Both the position numbers and the translations under genes were made by a program. Below the pieces are notes generated by a model. That model saw only the letters and a list, made by a program, of their open reading frames with translations, ran no database searches and was not told where the DNA came from. DNA of 64,000 nt from Ostrinia nubilalis (lineage: Eukaryota; Arthropoda; Insecta; Lepidoptera; Crambidae): the NCBI RefSeq assembly GCF_963855985.1, contig NC_087106.1, positions 6,865,001 through 6,929,000 on the forward strand, written 5' to 3'. Positions 19,837 to 31,480 of this stretch are shown one piece after another. Position 1 is the first letter of the stretch. The number at the start of each line of letters is the position of its first letter.

Positions 19837-21047
19837 GTCCTTTTGATAGCTTGCCTCTCCCTAAAAATGCAATTTCTGAAAATTATAATATTGTTACGCA
19901 AAAATATTGTAACATTTTTATTTTGAATAAAGCTATAATTTTAAATACTACCATAAGTAATGTAATATTTCACAAGGTAAAAGTACGTTATCCTTTTTAC
20001 GAATTTATTTAATTACGAATAGTTCGAGGAAAAACTACGTAAACCACACTTACACGTTGAATGCACGACTAAATCTGAACGCCAATAAATAGTTATCAGC
20101 AATAATACCAAACAGCAAGTATTCCTTAACATGTCAACAATGCAATATTCATAATTACAACAACAAGTGTTAAAATTTGTTTCGCGGAATAAGTACGCAA
20201 CGCTCTTTTTTAAGTTTTTCTCAAAACCTATTAAGTGTATTTTAAATATAAATACATAGGCCCCTCACAGACATTTTTAGCTATCTTTTGATGTATAACA
20301 CATATTTTTAATGATGGTAATAAATTTTTAAGACAGTTTTTTTACGCTCCTGAAAAGTTGGCATTTTTCACTTGCGTACTTATTCCAGGAAGGGTGCGAA
20401 TTGTGTGTATTTTTCTTCAATGCATACTAGCTCACGGTGGCTTGGACAGTTTGTGTGGTACAAGCCAAAATAATACAGAAGAAAAACAAACAAACAAAAT
20501 ACCAATAAATAAACAAGAAACGATTCGCGAATTTATAATCCAATTTTATTAATTTTAAGTAGACGAAGACCTAAGCTAAAAATGTTAGGTACGTGCCTAG
20601 CTAGGTGTGTCAGATTTTTAATAATAAGAAATGTAGTATTATGTGAACGAAAGGGGTTACAGTTCATAAGAAACTCTACCGTATAGAAAGAAAGAAAGAA
20701 AGTATTGCCACGTGAATACCTATTTATTTGGTATTTTCTTGTTTCTAATTTTGAGTTTATTTTTATATGTAGGTACTAACTTGGGTATAATTATATTACT
20801 TACTAAATAAATCGATGGTAATTGATCCATAAATTCTACTTATTATGACGTTCAACCAAAGTCTATAATGTTTGCTGTTTGAATCCAGTAATTGTAATAA
20901 TTTACTACAAGCCTGTCATACTTCTATTATAAGTTTCCCGCCGAAGCCTGCCCTTTGGACGCTTAGACCAGTCGCCAACCGTTCTGTCATCACATAGATC
21001 AGGTTGTAGGAATGCAGGTCGTTGCACTGTCGCACGGTTTGGCAATC
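19837..21047. other. AT-rich stretch, weak inverted repeat
   Basis: GGAATAAGTACGCAA at about 20184 and its reverse complement near 20372-20400 may be ends of a decayed MITE of about 220 bp. A GAAA microsatellite lies at 20686-20703. No gene recognised. Confidence 0.35.
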
Positions 21048-21190
21048 GCGACGGTTCGCAAGACGATTGCTACGGCTAATTGGAGATGACATGGAGTTTA
21101 GATAGGTAGCGATTTTGGGATGGAAATTAGGTGGGATAGAGTTTAGATAGAGTTTATTGCGTCATCACTGTGTTTATTGTGTCACCAATG
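21048..21190. repeat. Local duplication, unit R copy 1
   Basis: TTTGGCAATCGCGACGGTTC through GACGATTGCTACGGCTAATT and GTCATCACTGTGTTT. The same unit occurs at 23411-23525. With unit S (23319-23412 and 23526-23612) the original order was R-S-R-S, about 200 bp per repeat; a 2.1 kb element now separates R1 from S1. Confidence 0.75.
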
Positions 21191-21439
21191 TATCTGTTAC
21201 TGTAAAAGCTCGAACTACGGTTAATCTTAAGATTTAAGTGTAAGTCTTAGGATTTACCGACATGAGTTGGTAAATGTAAGTATTTCTGAAAATACGACGA
21301 TTTTTTCGAGCTTTTACCATTCGAATTCAGTATATGCTAGGTTTTACCTCTGTCAGCTGGTAGATGTTGGTTTTAGAAATAAAACAATGAGTAATTCTTA
21401 ATGGGGAATTATAACACGATCGACTAAAAAATAACTTAG

Positions 21440-21780
21440 CGACTGATGATGGCATACTTACTGTTTTAATAACTTGAGCGTAATGAATTTGGGGTCCATA
21501 TTCGGTTGCATAAAAAATATTGTCATAATATAAGAGTGCATAAAGTTTTTTGGCATACTCATCATTTCGCATAACGTTCATACAGAATAAATCATAAGGC
21601 ATATTATTTTTTGCCATAACCACTTTTATTATAATAATATTTTAGTATATATTTTTTTTGTATTCTTGTTTTTTTAATAACGATTTCTAGGCATAACATT
21701 TATTGGCATCTAAACCAATGCCATAAATATTACCATTCATAATATACAAAATACCATAATTTTAACAATTATGAAATATA
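21440..21780. repeat. GCATAA/CCATAA motif cluster (left)
   Basis: At least eight GCATAA, CCATAA or GGCATA hexamers in AT-rich DNA, e.g. at about 21508, 21536, 21569, 21615, 21690, 21722 and 21752. The right cluster at 22620-22870 has the same motifs in reverse complement. Such symmetric subterminal clusters often bind a transposase; here that is inference. Confidence 0.5.
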
Positions 21781-21810
21781 AAAATGTTATAAGTTAACAA
21801 ATATAAATAG

Positions 21811-22127
21811 ACAAGCAAGCATTCAAACAAGCATGCAAGCAAGCAGCAAGCATGCAAGCAAGCTGCAAGGAAGCATGTAAGCATGCAAACAAGCAAGCTG
21901 CAAGAAAGCATGTAAGCATGCATGCAAGCAAGGATGCAAACAAGCAAGCCTGCAAGCAAGCAGCAAGCAAGCAGCAAGCAGCAAGCAAGCATGCAAGCAA
22001 GCAGCAAGCATGCAATCAAGCAGCAAGCACGCAATCAAGCAGCAAGCACGCAAGCATGCAAGCAAGCAGCAAGCAAGCATGCAGCAAGGAAGCATGCATG
22101 CAAGCAAGCAAGCATGCAAGCAAGCAT
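21811..22127. repeat. AAGC-type tetranucleotide array (317 bp)
   Basis: Imperfect AAGC repeats mixed with AAGCATGC and AAGCAGC variants. Because this repeat lacks stops, several frames stay open on both strands (cysteine/leucine/alanine-rich on minus, lysine/glutamine/alanine-rich on plus). These are not genes. Confidence 0.95.
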
Positions 22128-22141
22128 TAGGATTGCCTTAT

Positions 22142-22273
22142 CTCCGGCGCTGAGGGAAGTGCGGTCCTTCCGCTCTGGCGTAACATATACCCGGCATGCC
22201 ATGCTCGCACATTCACACGGCTGCCGGATATATGTTACAGCGAGCGAGGACCGCACTCCCTCCGCGCCTCCGG
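22142..22273. mobile_element. 132 bp GC-rich foldback
   Basis: Arms of about 54 bp: CCGGCGCTGAGGGAAGTGCG ... and ... CGCACTCCCTCCGCGCCTCC. Both arms share GTGCGGTCCT and TAACATATA. It lies 14 bp after the AAGC array, and is probably a MITE. Confidence 0.75.
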
Positions 22274-22619
22274 CTTTTAAATTACACTCTAGTATAGGGC
22301 AGACTAGTACCACGTGGAAGAGACCACGGCCAGTCGGGATCAACATAATTTCAGACCAGGCAAGCTTAATGTTGTAAAAGAAATGTGGACTGTATAATAT
22401 GTGCGTTATAATAGATAAGAGGGATTCGAGATCAAACAGAATGTATTTTCACGAGCTTAAGTTTTGACAATGATGAAAAATGACAATGATACAGAGAATT
22501 TAGTTTTTGCAAATCTATAGGCCGAAAGAGTATAAAGGTGGAAGGAGCATCGTTCGCAACATCACAAATACATAATTATTTACTCTTCAATGTTGGTTGC
22601 TCTTATAGACAATATTTAT

Positions 22620-22870
22620 GACTTTAAATGTTATAAATAATTAAATTATGTTTATAGTATTTTATTAAAAACAAACTTTATGTATATAAAAATTATGTTC
22701 TTTACATTTATGATTATTTAAATTATGGTATTGAAAATTAGAGAAAGTTATTATTATGCCTAAAAAACCATTATGCATTTAGAAAACTATGCATATCAAA
22801 GTTTATGCGAAAAAACTTTATGCAAATACTGTTATGCCAAACTAAATTATGATGAAAAATGTTATGCGTC
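22620..22870. repeat. TTATGC/TTATGG motif cluster (right)
   Basis: Six or more TTATGC or close variants (about 22754, 22771, 22803, 22817, 22833, 22862) plus ATTATG repeats, in the orientation opposite to the left cluster at 21440-21780. Confidence 0.5.
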
Positions 22871-23318
22871 TGAGAGGGCACCCATGAATTTGAGTAAGCG
22901 AAAAATTAACTTAACTAACGACGAATATTGATTAATATAATCAAATGCAGAACGAGCTTACAAAAAGTGGGTTATGTTTAATCCATTTTAGATATTAAAA
23001 TTCTGTCCGTGCGACTACATTACTAAGTGAGCGACTAGAAATACAAAGAGGGCACACTTCAATATTAAGATAGATTCGATTTTTTCCAATTGAAGTAATT
23101 TCTGATGATGATGATGAGATGCGCTGAGCACGTTATGACATGTTTTGTTTTTCAACATTTACCGTGCCATTAATGTAAATCCTAAGATTTACCAACGAAA
23201 TGGTGGTAAGAGTTCGAATCGCATACCTTTTGGGACATTTACTATTAGACATTGGTAGATCTTAGGTTTTACTGGAATATCTTAGGATTTACTGCAATTC
23301 GAGCTTTTACAGTAACAT

Positions 23319-23612
23319 ATCTACAGCTGGGAAATCGTAAATTGAGTTTTCTTTCATGGATTCTTCTATTAATTAGACATGGACGAAATTGTAAAAGTAG
23401 CTTTTCTACGTTTGGAAATCGCGACGGTTCGCAAGACGATTGCTACGGCTAACTGGAGATAGCGATTTCAGCATGGCAATTACATAAGATAGAGTTAAGA
23501 TAGTTTGGTACGTCATCACTGTGTTTCTACAGCTGGGCAATCGTAAATTAAATATCAAGATTCTTGTATTGATTAGTATCTTTTCTTGCAAAAGTACCTT
23601 TTCTACGTTTTT
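23319..23612. repeat. Local duplication, units S1-R2-S2
   Basis: S1 (23319-23412) and S2 (23526-23612) both begin CTACAGCTGGGAAATCG-like and end CTTTTCTACGTTT. R2 (23411-23525) repeats unit R1. A 157-codon minus frame (23406-23879) overlaps these repeats; it has no recognised domain and is not called a gene. Confidence 0.7.
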
Positions 23613-24179
23613 AACTGTATTAATCTGACTTGACGTTGATTTGTTTACAAGATAGTTTAATGACGTCATCTTCTGCGAGTATTCAAAACTATCTATTTGG
23701 GAGAGATGTTTGTTGAAAAAATAGTTATGTAGGTTTGTAGAATTCACAATGTTTTTGATTCGAACATGAAACAAATCTACGGCTTGAAGAATATAAGAAC
23801 AAAGTAACAAATAAAGCTCTCTGTGACAAACATGGCACACATAACCGTCCAATACCTCTACAATGTAACATTTTGGCACTTAAAAACAATGATAATATGC
23901 TTTTATTTTAACTGTACACTTAAACGCTTCCCTCACGCGGCTAAAGAACAATATCTGTGGGCACTCACGAAAGCAATCAGGTGGCACGAAATGTGGATCT
24001 GGAAAGAGAAAAATCTGCATTTTGTCAAGGGTTCCATATTAATATCAAAATTAAGTGATTAATACTTGAAAACAACAATTATTATGAAGTAATGAAAATT
24101 GATTTCTTAATTTTAGGACTTTATAGCGGACTATGACAACGAATAACGATATAAAAATACATTTTTGAAAAGCAAACTC

Positions 24180-24470
24180 CCAGACCAATACAAACAGATA
24201 TTTCTAATGCACATAAACTCGATTCTCTTCAATCCTGACTCTCCACCTTATCTAAAAGAGAGGTTCCAGTACCTTCATTCTACTCACAACAGAAATCTTC
24301 GCTCTAGTCAGACTCTTCAGCTTGTCACCCCTCGCCACACCTCCGGCTTCATGTCTGACTCCTTCTCAGTCTCAGCAGTACGGCTCTGGAACGGCCTTCC
24401 GGCGAATTTGCGAAAAGCAACCTCCAAATTTACATTTAAAAAGGCTCTGCGCAATTATTTTAAAGACTAA
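24180..24470 (+). pseudogene. CR1/jockey-like LINE C-terminal fragment
   Basis: About 97 codons open to the stop. Visible blocks: ILFNPDSPPYLKERF, THNRNLRSS, SFSVSAVRLWNGLP, FTFKKALRNYF. The pattern (short hydrophobic segment, PxYL, R-NLRS, S..RLWN.LP, F..ALR..F) is the thumb and tail after the reverse transcriptase core in CR1- and jockey-type LINEs. No catalytic domain is left, because the copy is truncated at its 5' end; the tail itself is undamaged, which suggests a fairly young insertion. Confidence 0.75.
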
Positions 24471-24748
24471 AACTTTTTTCTTATCTCTGACATGTGTTTT
24501 GTGTACGCCAATATTATTATTATGTTTATGTATTTAGGTGTATGTCTATTATATTAATATGTATTCTTATGATATTTATTTTATCTAATGCTATGTAAGT
24601 ATATTAATTAAACGTCATATTTATTGCACCGCCTTAGTCTCTCTACTCGACCTGTGGTTGACTGGCAGATAATGCCACCTGGCATTAAGTCCGCCACTGT
24701 ACAATTGTATGTGCAAAAGTGTAAATAAATAAATAAATAAATTTTTAT
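24180..24748 (+). mobile_element. 5'-truncated CR1/jockey-like LINE 3' end
   Basis: Coding end to 24470, then a 3' UTR with CGACCTGTGGTTGACTGGCA and TGGCATTAAGTCCGCCACTG, ending in an (AAAT)n tail at about 24727-24743. A second 3' UTR copy lies at 57641-57740. No clear target-site duplication was found. Confidence 0.75.
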
Positions 24749-25124
24749 AGGTATTTTGATTAGTATTGTGCGAAGATAGAGCTCGCAAAAATTTAGGAAA
24801 AACTATCTGGGGGCCTAATTAGTGTCATCAAATTCATTAAAATCAAAAACCTTTAAACACAGAAATGTTACGTTTAAAGGACAATGTTCGTTCTCCATAC
24901 ATTGTTCGCCTAAGAACCAACAATTTTGACATATTACTACCCGAAAGCGAAATAATACGATTCTGTGTGTAAGAACAATGATTCCTGATGGACACTTGCC
25001 ATAAAATTAATGATTAAGAATATTAAATTACAGCGATTTTATAATATGTCGTTTATGACAACATGGCGTCTAATGTATTGTGTGAATGTATGAACACCGA
25101 TTCGCGAAAAATGTTTTGTATTGT

Positions 25125-25454
25125 CGTCACGCCGAGTCGCAGCCAAATAGTATAAAATAATAGAACAAGTTTTAGAAATACAACTCGGCATTCCACTTTC
25201 ATAATATGCCCACATATTGCACGTAATTAAACAACATGAATCGTAGGTTGTTTCCACCCTTGTCATCTGACACATGAAATAAACTCCTATTGTATTATAG
25301 ATATCGAAGCCGAATCGTATATAATAATAGAATGGGTTTTGGAGATCACTCGGGGTTCCACTTTTATAAAATACCTACATATTGCTTAAAAATAACACGA
25401 ATCATGAGTTTTCTTTTCACCATTTACATCTGACACGAGATAACAAACTCCTAT
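25125..25454. repeat. Diverged tandem duplication, ~165 bp unit
   Basis: Units 25125-25290 and about 25292-25454 share AATAATAGAA, TTCCACTTTxATAA, CACATATTGC / TACATATTGC, CATCTGACAC and AAACTCCTAT in the same order with offsets of 164-167 bp. Identity is moderate, so it is old. No coding meaning seen. Confidence 0.7.
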
Positions 25455-25871
25455 CTCCATGACAACCGTCGTAGTCTATGCCAAAGACTACAATATTTTA
25501 AGCAAGAAGTTTCAAACCTTAGCGGCTACAGTAACCCCTGGGCCACATACATCGTGACATTCGGTCGACACCGGAACGAAGTCTTGCGATTATGCAAAAA
25601 AGCACCGTATTCTAGTGCGGCTATATCACGTTCAACCGGGGTTTTAATTCGACTAAAGTCCTGACTAAAGACTGGAAGAAAATACGCCGCATTGTATGAG
25701 TTCGTGTTCGTTAAAGCGGCTTCAGATCTAGAGCCTACATAGTTTTCTTTCCAATAATATCCGAAGGTACCGCTGCATGATCTTTACAACAAAAACGGCA
25801 ATAGTTATTAAGGTGCCAAAATTATATGATTACTTTGGCACGGTATTATACACGTTCGAAGATTTGTCATA

Positions 25872-26058
25872 TTCATTCATTTCATCATCATCATCATCAT
25901 TTCAGCCACAGGACGTCCACTACTGAACATAGGCCTCCCCCAATGACTTCCACATCGCACGGTTGGTAGCGGCCTGCATCCAGCGCCTTCCCGCTACCTT
26001 TATCAGGTCGTCGGTCCACCTTGTGGGTGGACGTCCCACGCTGCGTTTTCATTCATTT
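25872..26058 (-). mobile_element. RTE LINE 3' insertion (165 bp) with 11 bp TSD
   Basis: Element 25883-26047, minus strand, with an (ATG)n tail of five repeats. TSD TTCATTCATTT at 25872-25882 and 26048-26058 is perfect. Confidence 0.9.
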
Positions 26059-26424
26059 ATTATTTTCTTAAAGTGCCGGAAAAAAAATAGTTTCTAGCTG
26101 TCCCAGCAACTTCGTCAATAAAAAGTTGTCTTGTCTTATCTTTAAAATCGTAATATTAATTTCTGAAGGTATCCTGTTTGACACCTAATAATATTATTTG
26201 ACATAGCTGGCTCGGCGAATTTCGGCAAATTAATTTTGACATTGCAAAATATGACTTTTGATAGGTTTATCATAGAATTCGGCGGGGATATCCTCACGGA
26301 GGAAGTTCGAAAAATGGCGGAACAAGATCTTATAATAATGCAAGGCTGAAGCTGTAACGCGCGTGCTCCTACGTGTAATCCGGCGAGTATACAATAAATA
26401 GTAATGTCTGGTAAATAGTGATAC

Positions 26425-26554
26425 AGGCACCTCCCGCGACCTTCACCAGATCGTCGGTCCACCTAGTGGGAGGCCTGCCCACGCTACGTCTTTCGGCTCG
26501 TGGTCGCCACTCAAGAACTTTCCTGCCCCAGCGGCCATCAGCTCTACGAGCTAT
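26425..26554 (-). mobile_element. RTE LINE internal 3' fragment
   Basis: Very similar to 10146-10278 (CTCCCGCGACCTTCACCAGA ... CAGCGGCCATCAGCTCTACG). It lacks the 3' terminus, so it is probably a remnant left by deletion rather than a whole insertion. Confidence 0.75.
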
Positions 26555-27815
26555 CCCGTCTATGTCTATATGCGCTACGATTACAGGGTATCATTTTGTA
26601 TAGTCGCAAGACTTCACTCCGCTGCTGTCAAATCAATGTCGCATAATTTTATCGCAATGTGTGTGGCCCTTGGCCAAATCACAGAAGCCTATGCGAAGAA
26701 AGAGCACTTGAATGACAATGAAAATCAGGGTTACTATTTTATAAGATCTCCTCACTATTGAGGGTAACAAAGTAACAATAATCTAGCCATTAATTACATT
26801 TATTACCTATACGAGAAAGTAAAGCAACATGCGGTTTTATTTTAATTTGTAAAATATTTGTAACAGTTTGTTCTAAGTTTAGTTTTACAACAGTATTGCT
26901 GTTTCAGCTGTCACTGTGAAGCTTTGGGAAAATAAATAAATAGAAAAAATATTAACATAAATATTTATTTAAGTTTTTATGTTCATTATCATAATAAATG
27001 CCAATTTAAGTTACACTGTGTGACAGTCTTTGACACTAAACAAACTCTTCAGCTTAATAATACCTACCTACAGGGCGTTTTTATAGTTACTCTTGCTAAT
27101 GAAACAAGAAGGGTTGATTCTACTACTGAAATACAACTACTTTTCTTACAGGACCATTATCAAATTCTCAAAAAAATTCACATCCTCGTGATGGTGATAA
27201 TTTCTATGGAGGGGTTTTTTTTTATATTCGGTCTCTTGGGATAAGTTATTCCATTTGAGCAGTAGAATTAATCCTTTTTATTTGATCACGTCATATAAAA
27301 ATAACACAAGTGTTTAGGAAAACTTCTTCTTTGGTATGGTATCACCACGGAGTTATAATGGTGGCAACTGTATCACTGACTTGTAACTTTCAAACAGTAT
27401 GAATAATAAGGGCTCCACATTGGTTTTCTTTCTGAAAAAAGGCTTTCACTTTTAGTACTAACCCTTTAGCACTATTTCATTGAAATAAAAATACAATAAA
27501 CGCACAGAAGACTGAAATTGAGTCAACTGACGTGACATTTATAATTTGTTGACATTATGACAGTTTGACAAGACTAGGGATTGAAAAAGTTTTAATTGAA
27601 AAAGTAAAATGACAATTTATTAAAACGATTCACAAGGATATAATCGATTAAAAATATTTATAAAATGTTCTGATACTTGCCTGTAGCCATTATCCAATCC
27701 TGGTTTCTACTGAAAAACTACCTCGTGGCAAGATTTTAATAAAATAATAAAATCTTTATCTTCTCTTTCACAATCTATAAAAGTTCATTTGGTCTATTAT
27801 TATACATGTGCTATG
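26555..27815. other. AT-rich unassigned stretch
   Basis: Short frames at 26570-26761 and 27020-27244 show no domain, and no repeat family was recognised. Confidence 0.35.
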
Positions 27816-27916
27816 AATGAGGGTTTTCGCGATTGAAAAATCCGCGAGATGGCAATACGTAGACGCGAGGTCCAAATGCTGCATGATTGGATTTTTCAAT
27901 CGCGAAAACCCTCATT
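27816..27916. mobile_element. 101 bp MITE with GGGTTTTCGCGATTG ends
   Basis: Perfect inverted ends of about 29 bp: AATGAGGGTTTTCGCGATTG.. and ..CAATCGCGAAAACCCTCATT. The interior is about 43 bp and CG-containing. Confidence 0.88.
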
Positions 27917-28891
27917 GGCATAGATTATGAGAGACTGGCAACTATACTAGGTTGATATAGGTATGTTTCTCTCACTTCAACTGGCATTAGATTCAACATC
28001 GGATTCTGACACTTTTACAGTTATGATACCATGAATATCAGTTTATGGTCCTAATTATTTTTATTTTATTTACGACCTTCGACCAGTTGGACACTTTAGA
28101 TAACTTCTTGTAATAGTGTCAATATCTTTTTAGCTTTTAACGCAAATCTAGTCTTCAAAGCAATTTAATCGATTTTTTTTTTCAAAATCGATATTTTATT
28201 GTCTATGATGGCCGCAGGAACATCACTATACATGGACTCCCAGCAATAAAGTACGGTAATGCCTCGTACAGATTTTATCGGCAAAAATTATGGAACTTGA
28301 TAGGTTTTAGACCATGCCAAGCACCAAAACGTCCGGAAGTTGTAATAGTATTATAGAATAAACGTTAAAAGACTTATTTATTTAATTTTTCAATGCTTAA
28401 GTGTCCATTAGAATGAAAGGGTGCTTAATGTATTAAAAAAATTAGAAAATAATTATGATGGGTTCATGTTTTTGGGCGGTTTTTTAGGCGATTTCTGACA
28501 ATGTCCTTTAAGTTGTATTATGAAAGCAGAATGAAGTTAAGATATAGAGTTTTTTCGTCGCCATAAGGATCACTGACAAAAAGGAAGATTGCAAAAAAAG
28601 CAAAATGAAAAGTTGGTATGTATACGGATTTGCATTTTGGGCTACCGGCTGCAAATGTATTTTTTTGTTCCTCGACGATTAAGCAGTTTATATCACGATT
28701 TGATAAGTAATGTAGTGTGCAAGTGCTTGTGTGTTTTGTAAGGTCAAAGGAACTTTATATTTTTAACTTATAGTTAAGTTATATTGTTAACTTTTACCAA
28801 TGGAGTTTAATTACGAGTAAAATAAAGTCTTGAACAAGTGATTTACGTTACATAGTTTATTACCAAAACAATGGTAAAATGATTGTAAAGT
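27917..28891. other. AT-rich unassigned stretch
   Basis: One short AT-rich hairpin (AATCGATTTT ... AAAATCGATATT) at about 28166-28195. Otherwise nothing recognised. Confidence 0.35.
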
Positions 28892-29110
28892 ACTAGCGAC
28901 CGCCCGCGACTTCGTATGCGTGGATCCCGTTTTACCCCCTTAGGGGTGGAGTTTCGTAAAATACCATCTTAGTGAGCACCTACGTTCCAAAAGGAACTCC
29001 CATGCAAAATCTGAGACTCCTAGCACTTGTAGTTTCTGAGATTTCGTGATGAGTGAGTGAGTCAGTCAGTCAATCAGTCAGTGACCTTTCGCTTTTATAG
29101 ATATAGATAG
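28892..29110 (-). mobile_element. Helitron-like element, family B
   Basis: On the minus strand it ends in GAAGTCGCGGGCGGTCGCTAGT; the other end has a GTCA/GAGT microsatellite (29049-29085) and TATAGATATAGA. The family core CCCCCTTAGGGGTGGA is present. The CTAGT end fits a Helitron-like terminus. Middle part diverged. Confidence 0.6.
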
Positions 29111-29624
29111 ATTATTTTCAGGTTGCTGTCTCAATGTTTCAGATAAAGTAGCTAATTGGAAAAGTAATTTTATTTTAGCGGCCCTTTCGTTACTTACTGA
29201 TTGTACATTAGCTGTTTATATCCCAACGCGATTTCCCTTGCATTAGATCCTCACAATCCCTCCCCTAACCATCCACATCCTCACTCCACACAATGCCGTA
29301 CAAACCCGCGAGCATTAAACATGCATTTAACAACCTGATAAATCCGATTGACAATCGCACGAGCGCGGTTAACGACTGTCCTGTGTGTAGCACAATTGCC
29401 TCTACTAATTTACCCGGCGGTCCCTTATAAAGGACGGAGTGTTAAGAATGCACTCTTGATAGGCGTTTGTATGAGTACAGCTGAGAGTACGTTTGACGGA
29501 GCTCAACCAAATAGGGTTGGCTGTGCGGTGAAAAATTTGCTCTTCACCCCCCTTAATTGGGTGTCGCGTTGTTTTGTGGGTGATACTCACAGTTGGCGCG
29601 GATGGCGAGCTGGGTTACAAATAT
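29111..29624. other. Unassigned, moderately GC-rich stretch
   Basis: A 113-codon plus frame (29348-29689) runs into the following MITE, so at least its end is not a host protein. No domain recognised. Confidence 0.35.
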
Positions 29625-29880
29625 TATACAGGGTGTTAGGTAAATGGGTATATGAGCCGACACTAGTCCATGTTAACATGGTCATATAAATGGTATGGTG
29701 AAGTCAGAAATTTGATATCATCATTTTGATTTTTTAAATTTTCATACAAAATCAATTTTATAAAATCCGATTTGTATGAAAATTAAAATAATTAAAATGA
29801 AGATATCAATTGACATGTTTACTTTTATAACATGCCCCATGTTAATGTCAGTCAAATTAATAAAATTTGATGGACTATGT
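29625..29880 (+). mobile_element. mariner-like MITE, 5' part
   Basis: Starts TACAGGGTGTTAGGTAAATG, then GAGCCGACACTAGTCCATGT and CATGGTCATATAAATGG. The ACAGGGTGT terminus and preceding TA fit Tc1/mariner MITEs. The matching right terminus was not found. Confidence 0.55.
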
Positions 29881-30690
29881 AGTCAAAGAAAAAGTCAAAT
29901 TAATCCGCGTTGCTCTAAATAGAATAGGCCAGGTGCTATTCGTGCGGGTGCTCAAAGTGCAATACGTTGTCCGAAGCTTAACAAAAAATGGTATAGTCAA
30001 AAGTTAGTAGGCTACTAAATAGAAATAATATTAATTTTTTGCTACACAGAAATGACAACTTGAATTATGTACCTACTTAAAGTTTTATTTTATGTTTTTA
30101 TTTTGAAAGTTCTCGCATATTTTGCTAAAATTGTTTCACACACAATCCGCCCGTATTACCCACATAGGGTTGTCACTGATTTGTTGTCGAGACGTTTCTT
30201 TTAGCGCTGATGTGTCGCTGATTGGGATGTATGAGGTGTTTGTATGCGATTTTGTATTCTTTTTGTTACTAATGAGTATTCGTTAGGGCTGTCAATGCTC
30301 TGAAAATGTGTAGCTTTAGTGCTGATGAGTTCGATTTATCTGGCGATTGGAATTTATTTGCCTCAATCAGTCAGAACCAACTTATATTTTATGATATTTC
30401 ACTCTTGAATATGATTTTTAGATTACGAAGCAGTTGTGACCTGAATAAAAAATTATACAAAATTATGATAGGAACAACAGTTTTATCTGAAAAGGCTTAT
30501 TTACACGTAAAGAATTTGGATTAAAACCTAATAGATAAACATCATCGTAAGTGCCAAAATATTGGTCAAAACTGAGTAAATAAATATTTTTCATTTTCAC
30601 TTTAAATTTCATCACAATTAATAAGTACCAAGTAAGTCTCTATTTTTTATTTAAATTCAAGCTTTGTCTTTTGCCGCTCTGATGATTGTC
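29881..30690. other. AT-rich unassigned stretch
   Basis: Frame 30306-30524 has no recognised domain. No repeat family identified. Confidence 0.35.
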
Positions 30691-30862
30691 CAGTGGTCTG
30701 AGTGTGAATTTACACCAAACGCGCTCACTTAAAAAATGTATCAAAATTTTAGTTTTTGAACGTTTCCCGCTAGGGGCGCTGTACAATCCGTCATACATTT
30801 AATGTCATTTTTTGACTCGCGCTCACTAGTGAGTGCGTTTGATATAAACTCACACTAGGCCC
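30691..30862. mobile_element. 172 bp MITE with AGTGTGA ends
   Basis: Inverted ends of about 40 bp: CAGTGGTCTGAGTGTGAATT ... AAACGCGCTCACT and AGTGAGTGCGTTTGA ... ACTCACACTAGGCCCTC. Ends differ at several positions. Non-coding. Confidence 0.75.
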
Positions 30863-31480
30863 TCTGTTTAAATTTTAAAGAAAGCACTCATACATTGATA
30901 GCAATTAAATCAATGTCAACAAAAATGCTAGTATTATTAAATAACCCTTATTTCCCAGACAATAAAGGCAATGACAATATTATTTTTTGCTTTTCCCTGG
31001 AATTTACGAAACATCATGTCATATCATCTGGCACAGTGTCTCAAGTTGCTTGCGTAATTAGTGCACGTTTTTTAATCTTCATTATATTGCGGGAATGCCT
31101 TTCTGTGCTTATTCGCATTGAAACTGGACGCATAGTCCGCGTCAATAGAAACTGCAAATTTTTTCGGAAATGACGCCGAAAAATTTTGATACCGAGCTGT
31201 CTGTGTCTAATGATTTCAATGAACTATATTTTAATACAAAGCAAATCAATCATGAAATTATCTTCAGTTCAGTTTTAGACTATGATTTTAGCACTTAGAA
31301 CGTCAAAATAATTTTAAAAGAGGCTCTTCACAGCCCTTTGCCTTATTTTTTGGGACAAACATGTAATTGCAAGTGATGAAAAGAAACACCGGGACTAACT
31401 CGTGGATACTCAGTCACCATCACTAGATACCAGTTATTTTAAGAGATAATAATGATAAGGATACCGAAACCTCTGATTAA
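30863..31480. other. AT-rich unassigned stretch
   Basis: A 92-codon plus frame (30895-31173) shows no recognised domain and is most likely chance. Confidence 0.35.

Larger units (their letters stand above)
21196..23316. mobile_element. Composite element with complex inverted ends, class unknown
   Basis: The ends GTTACTGTAAAAGCTCGAA (from 21196) and TTCGAGCTTTTACAGTAAC (to 23316) are inverted repeats. Inside each end, over about 150 bp, palindromic motifs such as GTCTTAGGATTTACC, GGTAAATCTTAGG and GTAAAACCTAAGATCTACC recur in several orientations. Flanks GTATCT and ATATCT suggest a 6 bp target duplication with one mismatch. The inner 1.8 kb holds opposed TTATGC/GCATAA motif clusters, an AAGC array and a foldback; no transposase. 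The element splits a local tandem duplication. I do not recognise the family. Confidence 0.6.

Noticed and set aside
21762..22377. Long open frames on both strands over the AAGC array (cysteine/leucine-rich or lysine/glutamine-rich).
   Set aside because: The tetranucleotide repeat simply lacks stop codons; open frames occur in several phases on both strands, so there is no coding evidence.
23406..23879. A 157-codon minus frame.
   Set aside because: It overlaps the R-S tandem duplication and has no domain I recognise; kept only as an unassigned frame.
29348..29689. A 113-codon plus frame.
   Set aside because: It reads into the mariner-like MITE starting at 29625; no domain.
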